NCBI RefSeq assembly: GCF_037126285.1
Contig: NZ_CP147012.1
Coordinates: forward strand, 2,130,001 to 2,194,000
Reading direction: 5' to 3'
DNA: 64,000 nt
Origin: Bernardetia sp. MNP-M8
Lineage (GTDB): Bacteria > Bacteroidota > Bacteroidia > Cytophagales > Bernardetiaceae
In this document: one piece after another, positions 1 to 11,018 of the stretch
How positions within the stretch are numbered: position 1 is the first letter of the stretch
Layout of the letters: the number at the start of each line of letters is the position of its first letter
Position numbers and translations under genes: made by a program
The notes under the pieces: model-generated
Databases searched by the model: none
Told to the model about the DNA's origin: nothing
What the model saw: the letters and a program-made list of their open reading frames with translations, nothing else

Positions 1-1525
<1,525 letters not shown>

Positions 1526-1677
1526 TTTGTTAGTGTAGGTTTTCCGATATGCAAACGGGAGATCATAATTTTTAAATATACTATACACCTTACTTTGTTA
1601 AAGTAACACTTGTTAAAGAACTTTTTAAGAACTTGTGTAAGTTGCATTGGTACTAGCCAGACAATTTACCTAAAGAT

Positions 1678-1791
1678 AAAGGGTGATCATAGCATAGGGG
1701 TACACGTCTTTCCATTCCGAACAGAGCCGTTAAGCCCTATTGCGCCGATGGTACTGCGCTATTCGTGGGAGAGTAGGTCATCGCCCGTCTT
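1678..1791 (+). rRNA. 5S ribosomal RNA
   Basis: This follows the 23S gene after a spacer of about 150 bp. The core CATTCCGAACAGAGCCGTTAAG and the GCGCCGATGGTACTGC region, followed by GGGAGAGTAGGTC, match 5S rRNA. The ends pair as helix I, with GGGTGAT near 1681 against ATCGCCC near 1780. No tRNA lies between 23S and 5S or after 5S. The ends are approximate to a few bases. Confidence 0.93.
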
Positions 1792-1836
1792 TATAAGGAC
1801 AGATACATAAATGTATTTGTGAACGGACAAAGAATT

Positions 1837-1875
1837 AAGCCTTTTTAATCATAATTGATTAGAAAGGCTTTTTTT
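1837..1875 (+). terminator. rRNA operon terminator
   Basis: A long A/T-rich stem (AAGCCTTTTTAATCA paired with TGATTAGAAAGGCTT) is followed by a run of T. It lies about 45 bp after 5S and is the expected intrinsic terminator of the rRNA operon. Confidence 0.85.
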
Positions 1876-2044
1876 GTGGAAAACAGTTTTTATATCATCC
1901 TAGTGAAAAAGTTGATGCAATACAAACAAAGAATAAAGACAACTCAAAACTATCCTTCTTACTTTGAGTTATTGGATTAAGTAATAATTATTTTTTACCT
2001 TGTATTCTATTTACAATTTATTTTATTTCTTCAATTTTTTTAAA

Positions 2045-2791
2045 ATGAACAAATTTTTTGCTCACCCTATTTTTTTTGTTTTTCTAGTAGTTTTTACATT
2101 TTGTAGTTCTGCTACTTTTGCACAAAATATGCGTATTGATAAGGACAAAAATATTATTAATACTCGTGATGAAATTATTCCTGGATATTTTATTCTTGAT
2201 TTTGGCGTGAGTTCTTTACTTAATGCACCTGACCCTATGGATTTGAAAATTTGGGGTTCATGGTCTGTCAATTTATCTTATATGGGAAATATAAACTTAG
2301 GTACGAATGTAAAGTTTTTACCTGGAGTTTCTTTGGCTGTAGATAATTATATGTTTAAAGATGATGTAAGCCTTTTTAGAGGAAATAATGTATTGGGAGA
2401 AGAAAAGATACAATTTTATGAGCTTAAGCAAGATGAAATCAAAAAGAGTAAATTTTCAGTGACTTATATAGATATTCCTTTGGAGTTTCATTATATTCCA
2501 AATCCTACCAAAAAAGGAGTGCGTTTTGCTTTGGGAGGAAAATTTGGAATTCCTGTTTCGGCAGCTACAAAAGTGAGATATAAAGATGATGGGTCTAATT
2601 TTATAGATAAAACTAAAAATAATTTTCTGGTTTCTAAGGTACGTTATGGTGCTTTGGCTCGTATAGGTTATGGCAGTTTTTATTTATTTGGTTATTATGG
2701 ACTTAATTCATTATTCCAAGAAAATAAGTTAGATTGCGACTGTAATGGAGGAAGCCCAATAACTATTGGTATTACTTTATTTGCATTTTAA
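2045..2791 (+). CDS. Secreted outer-membrane-type protein of unknown function
   Basis: A 248-residue protein. It opens with a signal peptide (MNKFFAHP, a hydrophobic stretch FFVFLVVFTF, then an S-A-T-F-A-Q cleavage region), which decides the start at 2045. An in-frame ATG at 2000 would only add an A/T-rich leader. The mature part alternates short hydrophobic and polar strands (IGYGSFYLFGYYGLN) and ends in an aromatic residue (ITLFAF), as outer-membrane beta-barrels do in this phylum. I do not recognise a named family beyond 'outer membrane beta-barrel-like'. It stands alone behind the rRNA operon. Confidence 0.75.
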   Translation: MNKFFAHPIFFVFLVVFTFCSSATFAQNMRIDKDKNIINTRDEIIPGYFILDFGVSSLLNAPDPMDLKIWGSWSVNLSYMGNINLGTNVKFLPGVSLAVDNYMFKDDVSLFRGNNVLGEEKIQFYELKQDEIKKSKFSVTYIDIPLEFHYIPNPTKKGVRFALGGKFGIPVSAATKVRYKDDGSNFIDKTKNNFLVSKVRYGALARIGYGSFYLFGYYGLNSLFQENKLDCDCNGGSPITIGITLFAF

Positions 2792-2838
2792 TACAATTAA
2801 ACAAATATACATTCGAGTTACCCGAATTTGTATCGTAA

Positions 2839-3333
2839 ATGTTATTACCACCTATGAATTCTAGAGAAGAAAAAGAACAAATTATTACTGATTTTTATAC
2901 TGCTTTTATGAATAAAGATGCAGAAAAAATGGTAAGTTATTATGATGATGATATAGTTTTTAATGACCCTGTTTTTAAGAATCTGAAAGGAGAAGAAGCT
3001 AAAGATATGTGGCGCATGTTACTGGGAAGTGCAACCGATTTAAAGGTTTCCTTTTCAAATGTTGAAGCGAATGGAATTAAAGGTTCTGCTAATTGGGAAG
3101 CAATTTATCTGTTTAGTAAAACTGGAAATACAGTTCATAATAAAATAAAAGCTGTTTTTGAGTTTGAAAATGGCAAAATTATCCGTCATACAGACGATTT
3201 TGATTTATGGAAATGGTCTGGAATGGCTTTGGGAGTATCTGGAAAGCTGTTGGGGTGGAGTTCTTTTATGCAAGGCAAAATTAAAAATACAGCTCAAAAA
3301 GCATTAGATAAATACAGAGCAAGTAAAAAATAA
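2839..3333 (+). CDS. SnoaL/NTF2-like protein
   Basis: A 164-residue soluble protein. The N-terminus reads EQIITDFYTAFMNKDAEKMVSYYDDDIVFNDP, the typical opening of the SnoaL/nuclear-transport-factor-2 cone fold (helix, then acidic FxDPxF strand). It continues with a conserved strand HNKIKAVFEFENGKIIRHTDDFD. Proteins of this fold are small enzymes or ligand-binding modules, and the substrate cannot be told here. A start at 2854 (MNSREEK) is equally possible. It lies 26 bp before a lipoprotein gene. Confidence 0.8.
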   Translation: MLLPPMNSREEKEQIITDFYTAFMNKDAEKMVSYYDDDIVFNDPVFKNLKGEEAKDMWRMLLGSATDLKVSFSNVEANGIKGSANWEAIYLFSKTGNTVHNKIKAVFEFENGKIIRHTDDFDLWKWSGMALGVSGKLLGWSSFMQGKIKNTAQKALDKYRASKK

Positions 3334-3359
3334 TTTATTGACTTAATATCTAAACTACT

Positions 3360-4121
3360 ATGAAAAAACTAAATTATTATCCAATATTCTTTTTATTCTT
3401 AGTTTTATTTTCTGCTTGTTCTGAAAATGAATCTAAAAAAGATGATGAAACAGAAAAAATAACTTTAGAATTAGAGTTTTTTGTAAAAGATAAACCTTTG
3501 AAGTTATTACAAGAATATCAAAATGACTTAAATCAAAAATACTTATTAGAAAATTTCAAATTCTATTTAAGTAATTTTGAATTTGAATCAGCTTCTACAA
3601 GTGAAACTTTCAAAGTAGAAGATTCTTATTTGTTGTTTTCAGCAGATAGAGAAGCAACTACTTTTGAAAGAGAAATTTTGGTAAAAAAAGGAGACTTTAG
3701 TAAAATGAATTTTTCTATTGGTGTAGATTCTATCAAAAATACTTCTTTGGATAATACTGGTGATTTGGATATTAGCAATAGTATGGCATGGGACTGGAAT
3801 ACAGGCTATAAGTTTGTTGTTATGGAAGGAAAATATTTGAATGATGTTTCTAATTCAAATGCTTCTATTCCGTTGGTTTTTCATATTGGACTTAATTCAA
3901 ATTATAAAAAAGTTAGTTTGAGTTTTGATTCTGTCAATGACAAAGGAATTTTCAGTACAGAAAATAAAAAAATTGTTTTGAGAGTAGATTTGAATGATTT
4001 TTTCTCTTCTCCTAATCAAATTGATTTTAATGAAGTCAATAACATAATGGGAGGTGGAAAATCAGCTTTACTTTCTCAAAATTATGAAAATGGTTTTGTT
4101 ACTCTTAAAGAAATTCAATAA
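3360..4121 (+). CDS. MbnP-family lipoprotein
   Basis: A 253-residue protein with a lipoprotein signal: hydrophobic FFLFLVLF, then lipobox SAC with Cys at about residue 20. The body matches the MbnP family as I know it: NFKFYLSNFEFES near residues 62-74, FSIGVDSI, then the segment AWDWNTGYKFVVMEGKY near 141-157. MbnP proteins are periplasmic, usually paired with a di-haem MbnH protein and linked to copper or to chalkophore and tryptophan chemistry. No MbnH partner is visible here, so the role is open. A strong terminator follows. Confidence 0.8.
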   Translation: MKKLNYYPIFFLFLVLFSACSENESKKDDETEKITLELEFFVKDKPLKLLQEYQNDLNQKYLLENFKFYLSNFEFESASTSETFKVEDSYLLFSADREATTFEREILVKKGDFSKMNFSIGVDSIKNTSLDNTGDLDISNSMAWDWNTGYKFVVMEGKYLNDVSNSNASIPLVFHIGLNSNYKKVSLSFDSVNDKGIFSTENKKIVLRVDLNDFFSSPNQIDFNEVNNIMGGGKSALLSQNYENGFVTLKEIQ

Positions 4122-4141
4122 TACTTCTTTCAAAAAAACTT

Positions 4142-4179
4142 AAAAAGGCTTTCATATTTATTGTGAAAGCCTTTTTGTT
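4142..4179 (+). terminator. Intrinsic terminator after the MbnP-like gene
   Basis: AAAAAGGCTTTCA and TGAAAGCCTTTTT form a hairpin with a short loop, followed by T-rich sequence. It sits 20 bp past the stop of the lipoprotein gene. Confidence 0.85.
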
Positions 4180-4346
4180 TTGTGATTCACTTTTTTTAGC
4201 CTAATTTGTATCAAAATAAACCATACAACATAATTGAATAGCAATTAAAAATTACGAATTAAAAATTATGAATAATCTATTGATAATTTAAAGTTTTTAT
4301 TTTTATAATTTTTATTCTTTAACCAATAAAAATAAACGAATACACA

Positions 4347-5294
4347 ATGGAAAAAATACTTATTATAGGTGCAAATGGACAACTAGGAACAGAACTTTCG
4401 GCTGCTCTACAAGAGAAATACGGACAAGATGCGGTTATTAATTCAGATATAAGAAGTCCACAAGAAGAAAATGGTATTTTTGAAATGCTAAATGTTTTGG
4501 ATATAGATGCACTTTCTTCGATTGTGAAAAAATATAAGATTACACAGATTTATCATTTGGCAGCTATTCTTTCAGCAAAAGGAGAAGAAAATCCGATTCA
4601 GACGTGGAATATAAATATGAATGGTCTTCTGAATGTCTTGGAAATTGCTCGTCATGAGAAATTAAATAAAGTCTATTATCCAAGCTCTATTGCTGTTTTT
4701 GGAACTACTACACCTTCGCCTGCACCTCAATATACTTCCATGAATCCTTCAACTATTTATGGAATTAGTAAACGAGCAGGAGAGCAATGGTGTGAATATT
4801 ATTTCAATAAATATGGAGTAGATGTTCGTTCGTTGCGTTATCCTGGTTTGATTAGCTACAAAACGCCTCCAGGTGGTGGAACTACAGATTATGCTGTTGA
4901 TATTTTTTATAAAGCCGTAGAAGGAAATGAATTTAGTTGTTTCTTGGACTCAACTACTCGTCTTCCTATGATGTATATGCCTGATGCTGTTCGTGCTACA
5001 TTAGAGCTTATGGATGCTCCTAAAGAAAGTTTATCTACTCATGAGGGTTATAATCTAAATGCGTTTGATTGTACGCCAAAAGAGCTATATGATGAAATTA
5101 AAAAACATACTCCAAATTTAGAGATTAGCTATAAAATAGATGAGTTAAGACAATCTATTGCAGATTCGTGGTCAGATTCTGTAAATGATGATGTTGCTCG
5201 TAAAGATTGGAATTGGAAGCATGAATATGACATGGAAAGTACAACAAAAGAAATGCTAATCAATCTAAAAAAGAAATTAGCAGTAGAAAAGTAG
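4347..5294 (+). CDS. SDR-type L-threonine 3-dehydrogenase (NAD-dependent epimerase/dehydratase family)
   Basis: A 315-residue extended short-chain dehydrogenase. A Rossmann motif GANGQLG lies at residues 8-14, and the catalytic YGISK (YxxxK) at about 140. The PGLISYKTPPGGGTTDYAVDI segment and the DSTTRLPMMYMPDAVRA segment are those of the UDP-galactose-epimerase-like threonine dehydrogenases found in Bacteroidota. The enzyme oxidises L-threonine to 2-amino-3-ketobutyrate with NAD+. A Kbl partner (glycine C-acetyltransferase) is not in the window. The gene is monocistronic and ends just before a long palindrome. Confidence 0.85.
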   Translation: MEKILIIGANGQLGTELSAALQEKYGQDAVINSDIRSPQEENGIFEMLNVLDIDALSSIVKKYKITQIYHLAAILSAKGEENPIQTWNINMNGLLNVLEIARHEKLNKVYYPSSIAVFGTTTPSPAPQYTSMNPSTIYGISKRAGEQWCEYYFNKYGVDVRSLRYPGLISYKTPPGGGTTDYAVDIFYKAVEGNEFSCFLDSTTRLPMMYMPDAVRATLELMDAPKESLSTHEGYNLNAFDCTPKELYDEIKKHTPNLEISYKIDELRQSIADSWSDSVNDDVARKDWNWKHEYDMESTTKEMLINLKKKLAVEK

Positions 5295-5304
5295 AAATAG
5301 ATTT

Positions 5305-5337
5305 ACACCTATAAGGTTTTCAAAACCTTATAGGTGT
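5305..5337. repeat. Perfect A/T-rich palindrome, copy 1 (family P2)
   Basis: ACACCTATAAGGTTTT, one central base, then the exact reverse complement. It sits between convergent genes, the threonine dehydrogenase and the MaoC gene, and probably terminates both. Closely related palindromes lie at 29903-29937 and 62507-62540. Confidence 0.85.
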
Positions 5338-5344
5338 GAATATT

Positions 5345-5779
5345 TTACAATCTATTCGGATTAATAACTGTTGCTTCTCCACTAATGGTAACTTTTCCTG
5401 TAGATTTGTCTATAACCTGTGTCTGAACTTTTGCACGATTTTTTTCTCTATTTATTTCTGTGATTGTCATGACAGCTTCATATTCTGTATCGACAAACAT
5501 GGGGCGCATAAAATTCATAGTCTGATTCATATAAATTGTTCCTTCCCCTGGGAATAGTGTTCCAAAAATTTTAGAAAAAACACTTCCTCCCAAAAATCCA
5601 TGCATAATCGGACGTTTAAACATAGTTGTTGCTGCGTATTCTTCGTCAAGATGTAAAGGATTGTTATCGCCTGTTACTTCTGCAAAACGATTGACTTGCT
5701 CTTGAGAATAGGAAAATGTTAAGCGATATTCGTCTTGTTCGTTGAGTTTTTCTGTGCTTGTTGTTGTGTCAGTGTTCAT
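5345..5779 (-). CDS. MaoC-family (R)-specific enoyl-CoA hydratase-like protein
   Basis: A 144-residue hot-dog-fold protein. The hydratase-2 motif FAEVTGDNNPLHLDEEYA carries the Asp and His used to hydrate trans-2-enoyl-CoA. It is followed by MHGFLGGSVFSKIFGTLFPG, typical of PhaJ/MaoC monodomain proteins. The start is placed at 5779 (MNTDTTTS); a longer frame to 5848 would only overlap the gene upstream. It lies 55 bp downstream of the flavin reductase-like gene and is probably co-transcribed with it. The physiological substrate is unknown. Confidence 0.87.
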   Translation of the reverse strand: MNTDTTTSTEKLNEQDEYRLTFSYSQEQVNRFAEVTGDNNPLHLDEEYAATTMFKRPIMHGFLGGSVFSKIFGTLFPGEGTIYMNQTMNFMRPMFVDTEYEAVMTITEINREKNRAKVQTQVIDKSTGKVTISGEATVINPNRL

Positions 5780-5834
5780 AAATAAGGTGTTTTTTTGTTT
5801 GTGTAAAATTAGTTGAGAATAATAATGTAAATCA

Positions 5835-6467
5835 TTATGGCTTTGCATAAGGAAGTCTTTCTAATCGTTTTGTAGTATGGTAGCTATCCAAACAAGAAGA
5901 TGTAACTGTTCCTGCTTTTTCAATATCAATATAACCATCTTTTTCAATAATTTCTTCATTCAAAATGACTTCTTGTACGCTGGCTATCAGAAAAATAGTA
6001 TTGTTGATGACTAAATTGTGTTTTTCTTCTAGTTTTAGTCCGATTCTGAAATGCGATTCTTTTACATAAGGAGCAATAAAATTACTTTCAAAATGAGGAG
6101 TTAGCCCTGTCGCTTCAAACTCTGAAGTTTCTTTTGGGTAACGTGCAGCCGTTTGATGTGCTTGTTTGTAAAACTCTTGACTAATATGATTGAAGGTAAA
6201 ATATTTTGTTTCTTCAATATTTTCTAAGGTATGACGAGGAGAGGCATCAGGACGAATAATAAAACCCATAAGAGCTGGATTTGCTCCCAAATGAAAAACC
6301 TGACTAAAAATAGCTAAATTTGTTTGATTATCTTTCGAAATTGTTCCGATAAGTCCGACACTCTTAAAACCTGAAATAGAATTGATAAAATTGGCACGAA
6401 AACGAGTTTCCATGTCAATAATTTCATCTTTTGTGATACGTTTGAGAGTGGAATTTTGATGAGACAT
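5835..6467 (-). CDS. Flavin reductase-like domain protein (FMN-binding split barrel)
   Basis: A 210-residue protein of the flavin-reductase-like family. The central NLAIFSQVFHLGANPALMGFIIRPDASPRHTLENIEETKYFTFN shows the split-barrel FMN-binding pattern (S/T-Q-V-F near residue 52, then the RPD segment and HTLENI). Relatives use FMN and NAD(P)H or act as flavin-binding accessory proteins; the exact reaction cannot be read from the sequence. The MaoC gene follows on the same strand. Confidence 0.82.
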   Translation of the reverse strand: MSHQNSTLKRITKDEIIDMETRFRANFINSISGFKSVGLIGTISKDNQTNLAIFSQVFHLGANPALMGFIIRPDASPRHTLENIEETKYFTFNHISQEFYKQAHQTAARYPKETSEFEATGLTPHFESNFIAPYVKESHFRIGLKLEEKHNLVINNTIFLIASVQEVILNEEIIEKDGYIDIEKAGTVTSSCLDSYHTTKRLERLPYAKP

Positions 6468-7000
6468 AATTTTTAGATAAAATATAGAAGAGATTAGAAA
6501 ATAATTTTTTGTAAGAAAAACAAACTAAATAGCTCTCAGTTAATTATTTTATAAAAAAAATGTTTGAAATACAATAAAAAATTCGTATTCTTCATGATAA
6601 TTGAATGTTAAATCCGAAATTTTAACGAACTTTGCAAAAATTTTGAAATAGTAATGAGTTGATATTTAATTAAATAAAAGAAAATAAATACTATTTCTGG
6701 GTTTTGACAACATTAAATCAATACATATTTAGTAGAATTATAGACTAAGGTAGAAAATTTTGGAAGTAGAATATTGAAAAGTAAACTTTTTATACTAAAA
6801 CTTCAAGCACAAAATTTTAAAAAGAGAATTGTAATAAAGAATTTTATATCAGAATTCATTAAAAAGTAAATAGAATCTATTCCACAATTATTTTCATGTT
6901 TCTATTCTTATTTCTCTATTATTTTCTAAGTACATTTTTAAAACTATTACAACAAAGGAAAGTCAAATTATACTTTCTGATTAAAAAATAACACGTAATT
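6468..7000. other. Intergenic region between divergent genes (533 bp)
   Basis: Very A/T-rich DNA between the divergent flavin reductase-like gene and the K/Q/E-rich gene. It must hold both promoters. I see no hairpin, tRNA or convincing ORF in it. A stretch AACTTTGC near 6627-6634 resembles the Bacteroidota -7 box (TAnnTTTG), but its orientation fits neither flanking gene well. Confidence 0.6.
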
Positions 7001-8725
7001 ATGATGAATTGGCTACGCAAACTCGTTGGTTTGGGTGGAACAGCGAAAAATCTGACTTCACTAAATGAAGAGGAATGCAAAGAAGAAATAAAATCATTTG
7101 CAGAAAAAACAAACCTCAATCTTTTCCAAGGACACGTTCAAAACTTATATAGTACACAACGCATCAAAGAAACATCTGTTTGTCCTAGATGTGAAGCTGC
7201 AACAGAGAAAAAAGCAGCTACTTTTGTATGTGCTACCAATACGCTTCCTCAAATTATTATCTCAACAGAAAATCACTTCTGTACAAACTGTAGTTCTGTA
7301 CTTATAGATGACAAAATTTTACAGAAAACCTGTGAAAAAGGAAAAGTCTATCGTGGAATTATTGGTCTTTATATCAGAGAAAATATCCAAACCTATCAAT
7401 CACTTAATGAATATATCATTCGTTACCACTATGACCAAAATAGTAAACCAAGTGGTATAAAGATTACAGGGGAAAAAATAGCTGATTATGACCCTAAGAT
7501 ACATGGTTCTAAAGGAACAAAAAGTCAGCATAAAATACCTTCTTCTCCTGTTACTTTGATGGACAGAGTAGAGCGTAGAGATAAAAGAGAAAGTCTTACT
7601 GATTCTAAATATAGAAAAAATAGAAGCAATCAGAATGATAATTCTGAAGAAATGACACAAGAGCAGAAAAATAAAGCTGCTCGCTCTGAAAGAGCAAGGT
7701 TAGCGATGGAAAATGCTAAGAAAAAAGTGCGTTCGAAACATAAAGCTAAAGAGGATTTTGCAGATTCTGTAAATGAAACTAAACAAGATTTTAAGGATAA
7801 AGTAGAGCGTAAAAGTAGCTTTAATCCAAAGAAAAGACAGAAACCTGTTGTAGAAAATCCAAATGAAAAACAAGACGCAAAATTAGAAAAAACAAATAAG
7901 CAACAAGAAGCAAAGCAAGAGGAAACTAAAAGTTTGCCTACCAATAAAAAGCAAGCTCCACCTGCTAGAGCTTCTCAACGTAAAAAGCAAACTTCGCCTT
8001 CTGATAAAAAAGAAGAAGAAAATATAGCTACTCAGCAAACTGATAAAAATCAGAATGTAGCAGAAGCAAAACAAAGTTCGAAAGTTGAAGCTAATGAAAC
8101 TACTGAAGAGAATAATACTGCCAAGAAAAATCGTAGATATAAGCAAAGAAGGTCGACTAGAAAAACAAGAAGTAACAAAAGACCTATTCGCAATACAGTA
8201 GAAGCAGAGCCAACGACATCTCAAAATGAAGTGAAAAATGATGGAAAAGCTGAACAGAAGGTTGAGCAAAAAATCCAACAAAAAACGGAGCAAAAGAATA
8301 AACAACAAGGTGAACAAACCAAAAAACAACAACCTAAGAGGCAGAATGCTCAAAAGCCAAAGGAAGTAGCTCAACAAGGTCAAGAAAAAGCTCAAAACCC
8401 AAATCAAGCTCAAAATAAAGAAACTGATAAAGCTGATACCAAAGATAATAAGCAAAATCAGAATCAAGAGCAGCCTAAAAAAGATAATGTAATCGAAAAA
8501 TTACATCAAAATCTACAAGAGAGTAGCAAAGCATCTGTTGTTCCAAAAGAGGAAAAGCAGAAAGAACAACAAAAAGAAAGTTCTCGTTTGGCTCGTTTGA
8601 AAGATGATACAAAAGAGGAAAAAGTTTCTAGACGAAGACCACGTACAAATGTTCGTCCTCCAATAGATTTGGATTTAAAAAATGTAAATCCTCGTCGTCG
8701 TTATAATAACACGAAGAAGAAGTAA
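7001..8725 (+). CDS. Zinc-finger-like protein with long K/Q/E-rich disordered tail, function unknown
   Basis: A 574-residue protein in two parts. Residues 1-150 look folded and carry two CxxC pairs (CPRC near 63 and CTNC near 97), with other Cys between and after, consistent with a zinc ribbon. From about 160 to the end it is low complexity, dominated by Lys, Gln, Glu and Asn. It has many KQQ, KAEQK and NKE runs and basic clusters (RRYKQRRSTRKTRSNKR; RRPRTNVRPP). This suggests a disordered, possibly nucleic-acid-binding tail. I do not recognise the family. The start MMNWL is at 7001; 7004 is equally possible. Confidence 0.75.
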   Translation: MMNWLRKLVGLGGTAKNLTSLNEEECKEEIKSFAEKTNLNLFQGHVQNLYSTQRIKETSVCPRCEAATEKKAATFVCATNTLPQIIISTENHFCTNCSSVLIDDKILQKTCEKGKVYRGIIGLYIRENIQTYQSLNEYIIRYHYDQNSKPSGIKITGEKIADYDPKIHGSKGTKSQHKIPSSPVTLMDRVERRDKRESLTDSKYRKNRSNQNDNSEEMTQEQKNKAARSERARLAMENAKKKVRSKHKAKEDFADSVNETKQDFKDKVERKSSFNPKKRQKPVVENPNEKQDAKLEKTNKQQEAKQEETKSLPTNKKQAPPARASQRKKQTSPSDKKEEENIATQQTDKNQNVAEAKQSSKVEANETTEENNTAKKNRRYKQRRSTRKTRSNKRPIRNTVEAEPTTSQNEVKNDGKAEQKVEQKIQQKTEQKNKQQGEQTKKQQPKRQNAQKPKEVAQQGQEKAQNPNQAQNKETDKADTKDNKQNQNQEQPKKDNVIEKLHQNLQESSKASVVPKEEKQKEQQKESSRLARLKDDTKEEKVSRRRPRTNVRPPIDLDLKNVNPRRRYNNTKKK

Positions 8726-8740
8726 ATTTTCTTAAAAAAT

Positions 8741-8862
8741 AAACCTTATCACGGTTTGTATTAAGGTAGTTCAGACTTCCAGTCTGAACATCAAAAACAG
8801 TATTTTATCAAATTCAACAGTCTGGAAGACTGTTATACAAAAATAACCGTGATAACCTTTAA
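8741..8862. repeat. MITE-like repeat, copy 1
   Basis: About 120 bp with near-inverted ends (TTATCACGGTT at both termini) and two internal hairpins: TTCAGACTTCCAGTCTGAA, and CAGTCTGGAAGACTG with flanks. A nearly identical copy lies in inverted orientation at 28093-28207. It has no coding capacity. Confidence 0.88.
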
Positions 8863-8864
8863 TG

Positions 8865-8903
8865 AAAAAAGCCTTTTCAAAATTAATTGAAAAGGCTTTT
8901 TTG
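8865..8903. terminator. Bidirectional terminator between the K/Q/E-rich gene and htpG
   Basis: AAAAAAGCCTTTTCAA paired with TTGAAAAGGCTTTTTT, with A- and T-runs on the two sides. It is placed between convergent genes and can serve both strands. Confidence 0.88.
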
Positions 8904-8950
8904 ATAAACTACTATGTTAAATGTCGATATTTGAAATAGGAATTCTATAT

Positions 8951-10783
8951 TTATTTCATAAAATTCAAACTACGTTCCACAAAATTAGAAAGAGCTTTTC
9001 CTTCTAACAAATTTTGAGAAAGAAGAGATAAATCATACGCTTGTTGAGCAATTTGTTTTTGTGCTTCTTCGTCTTTTGTATCTAAGATTTTTTGTACTAA
9101 CGAATGATTTGCATTTACAATAACATTGTACTGGTCTGGCAGATTCATTCCATACATTCCTCCTCCTCCAGACATCGCCATTTCTTTCATACGGCGCATA
9201 AACTCTGAAAGTGTAAGTGTTACAGGCATTTCATCTGTTGGCATTGCTTGTACTTGAACAGTATGATTTTCAGTAACGATTTTCTCAAAAATCTCTTTTA
9301 CTTTTGTTTGGTCTGCTTCTGATAAAACAGCTTCTAAAACTTCGTCTTTTGCAATAATTTTGTCTGCTGTATCAGAATCAATTCTACGAATAGAAATATT
9401 TTCTAATTTGCCTTCTAAACGCTGAATCAAATGCGAATCGATAATCGAATCCATTACCAAAACATCATAACCACGCTTTTGAGCAGAAGAAATAAATGTA
9501 TGTTGTTTTTGTACATCAGCAGCGTATAACCAAACTTTTTTACCGTCTTTGTCGGTTTGATTGGTTGCAATTTTTTCGTTGTATTCGTCAAATGTAAATG
9601 TTTTTCCATCTACATTTTTTACTAATGCAAATTTCTCAGCTTTTTCTAAGAATTTTTCATCTGTTATCATTCCAAATTTTACGAAAAGACCTATATCGTC
9701 CCACTTGTTTGCGTAGCCTTCACGGTCATTTTTGAAAAGTTCTTGTAGTTTGTCAGCTACTTTTTTAGTGATGTAACTACTAATACGTTTTACATTTCCA
9801 TCTGCTTGTAAATAGCTTCTAGAAACGTTCAAAGGAATATCTGGAGAATCAATTACACCATGTAAAAGTGTCAAAAATTCAGGTACAATTTCTTTTACTT
9901 CATCTGTAATAAATACTTGACGGCTATAAAGCTGAATCTTATCTTTTGAAGCTGTAAGTTCTTGTTTTACTTTAGGGAAATACAAAATTCCTGTAAGCTC
10001 AAAAGGATAATCTACATTCAAATGAATCCAAAATAGTGGGTCTTCACCCATTGGATACAATTTTTTATAGAAAGCTAAATAATCTTCGTCTTTAAGCTCA
10101 GAAGGAGATTTTGTCCAAAGTGGATTTGTATCATTGATTTGCTCACCTTCAAATTCGATTGGAATTGGTAAGAACTTAGCATATTTATCCAAAATTCCTT
10201 TCAAACGGAAGTTATCTAAAAACTCTTCAGAATCTTCTGCAATGTGAAGAATAATATCTGTTCCTCGTTCTGCTTTAGTAGTTTGTTCTAACTCAAATGA
10301 AGTTGAACCTTCACATTCCCAATGCGCTGCTTCGTCTTCTTTAGCTGAAAAAGCACGAGAAATAATTTCTACTTTTGTAGAAACCATAAAAGCAGAATAA
10401 AAACCTAAGCCAAAATGTCCGATTATTTGCTTATTGTTTGGAGCATCTTTATATTTTTCTACAAACTCTGCTGCACCTGAAAAAGCAATCTGATTGATAT
10501 ATTTTTTGATATCTTCGGCTGTCATACCGATTCCGTTATCACTTACTGTAATCGTTTTGGCTTCTTTATCAAAAGAAACTTTAACTTTCAAGTCGCCTAC
10601 TGGGCTAGTTGCTTCTTTATCAAAATCAGCAGAAGAAGACAAGTGTTTTAGCTTTTGAGTAGCATCTACAGCATTGGCTACGAGTTCTCTTAAAAATATT
10701 TCGTGGTCAGAATAGAGAAACTTCTTAATGATTGGGAAAATATTTTCCGTATTTACTGATAAATTACCTTGTTCTACGCTCAT
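8951..10783 (-). CDS. htpG: Molecular chaperone HtpG (Hsp90)
   Basis: A 610-residue protein with the full Hsp90 layout. The N-terminal GHKL ATPase has catalytic E33 and N37 in RELVANAVDATQKL, DNGIGM near residue 83 and GHFGLGFYSAF near 123. The middle domain has the SRSYLQAD-type segment that carries the conserved Arg, and a C-terminal dimerisation domain ends at FMK. The protein is cytosolic and ATP-dependent. It is about the usual length for bacterial HtpG with a short Gly-rich loop (SGGGGMYGM). A divergent HSP90 lies elsewhere in the window at 38914-40692. The gene is monocistronic. Confidence 0.98.
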   Translation of the reverse strand: MSVEQGNLSVNTENIFPIIKKFLYSDHEIFLRELVANAVDATQKLKHLSSSADFDKEATSPVGDLKVKVSFDKEAKTITVSDNGIGMTAEDIKKYINQIAFSGAAEFVEKYKDAPNNKQIIGHFGLGFYSAFMVSTKVEIISRAFSAKEDEAAHWECEGSTSFELEQTTKAERGTDIILHIAEDSEEFLDNFRLKGILDKYAKFLPIPIEFEGEQINDTNPLWTKSPSELKDEDYLAFYKKLYPMGEDPLFWIHLNVDYPFELTGILYFPKVKQELTASKDKIQLYSRQVFITDEVKEIVPEFLTLLHGVIDSPDIPLNVSRSYLQADGNVKRISSYITKKVADKLQELFKNDREGYANKWDDIGLFVKFGMITDEKFLEKAEKFALVKNVDGKTFTFDEYNEKIATNQTDKDGKKVWLYAADVQKQHTFISSAQKRGYDVLVMDSIIDSHLIQRLEGKLENISIRRIDSDTADKIIAKDEVLEAVLSEADQTKVKEIFEKIVTENHTVQVQAMPTDEMPVTLTLSEFMRRMKEMAMSGGGGMYGMNLPDQYNVIVNANHSLVQKILDTKDEEAQKQIAQQAYDLSLLSQNLLEGKALSNFVERSLNFMK

Positions 10784-11018
10784 AATTCTATTAAATTTTA
10801 TTGTTTGTTCTCTTATTGTTTTGCAAGCACATGCTTACCAAATAGAAAGCACAAGATAGAATCTTGCGCTAGTATTATTTTATATACTAAGAAGTTAGCT
10901 AGTTTTATTCCAATCGAATTTTTGAGTTTCTAAATAGATAAAATCGGAAATTTTGTCAGTTTTTTAATCAATAAATGATATTATTAGTACATTAGAGTTT
11001 CCTCAAAACCTATTTATT

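Noticed and set aside
7400-8467. Long minus-strand ORFs rich in Phe, Leu and Ser
   Set aside because: They are antisense shadows of the K/Q/E-rich gene; the composition follows from reverse-complemented AAG, CAA and GAA codons.
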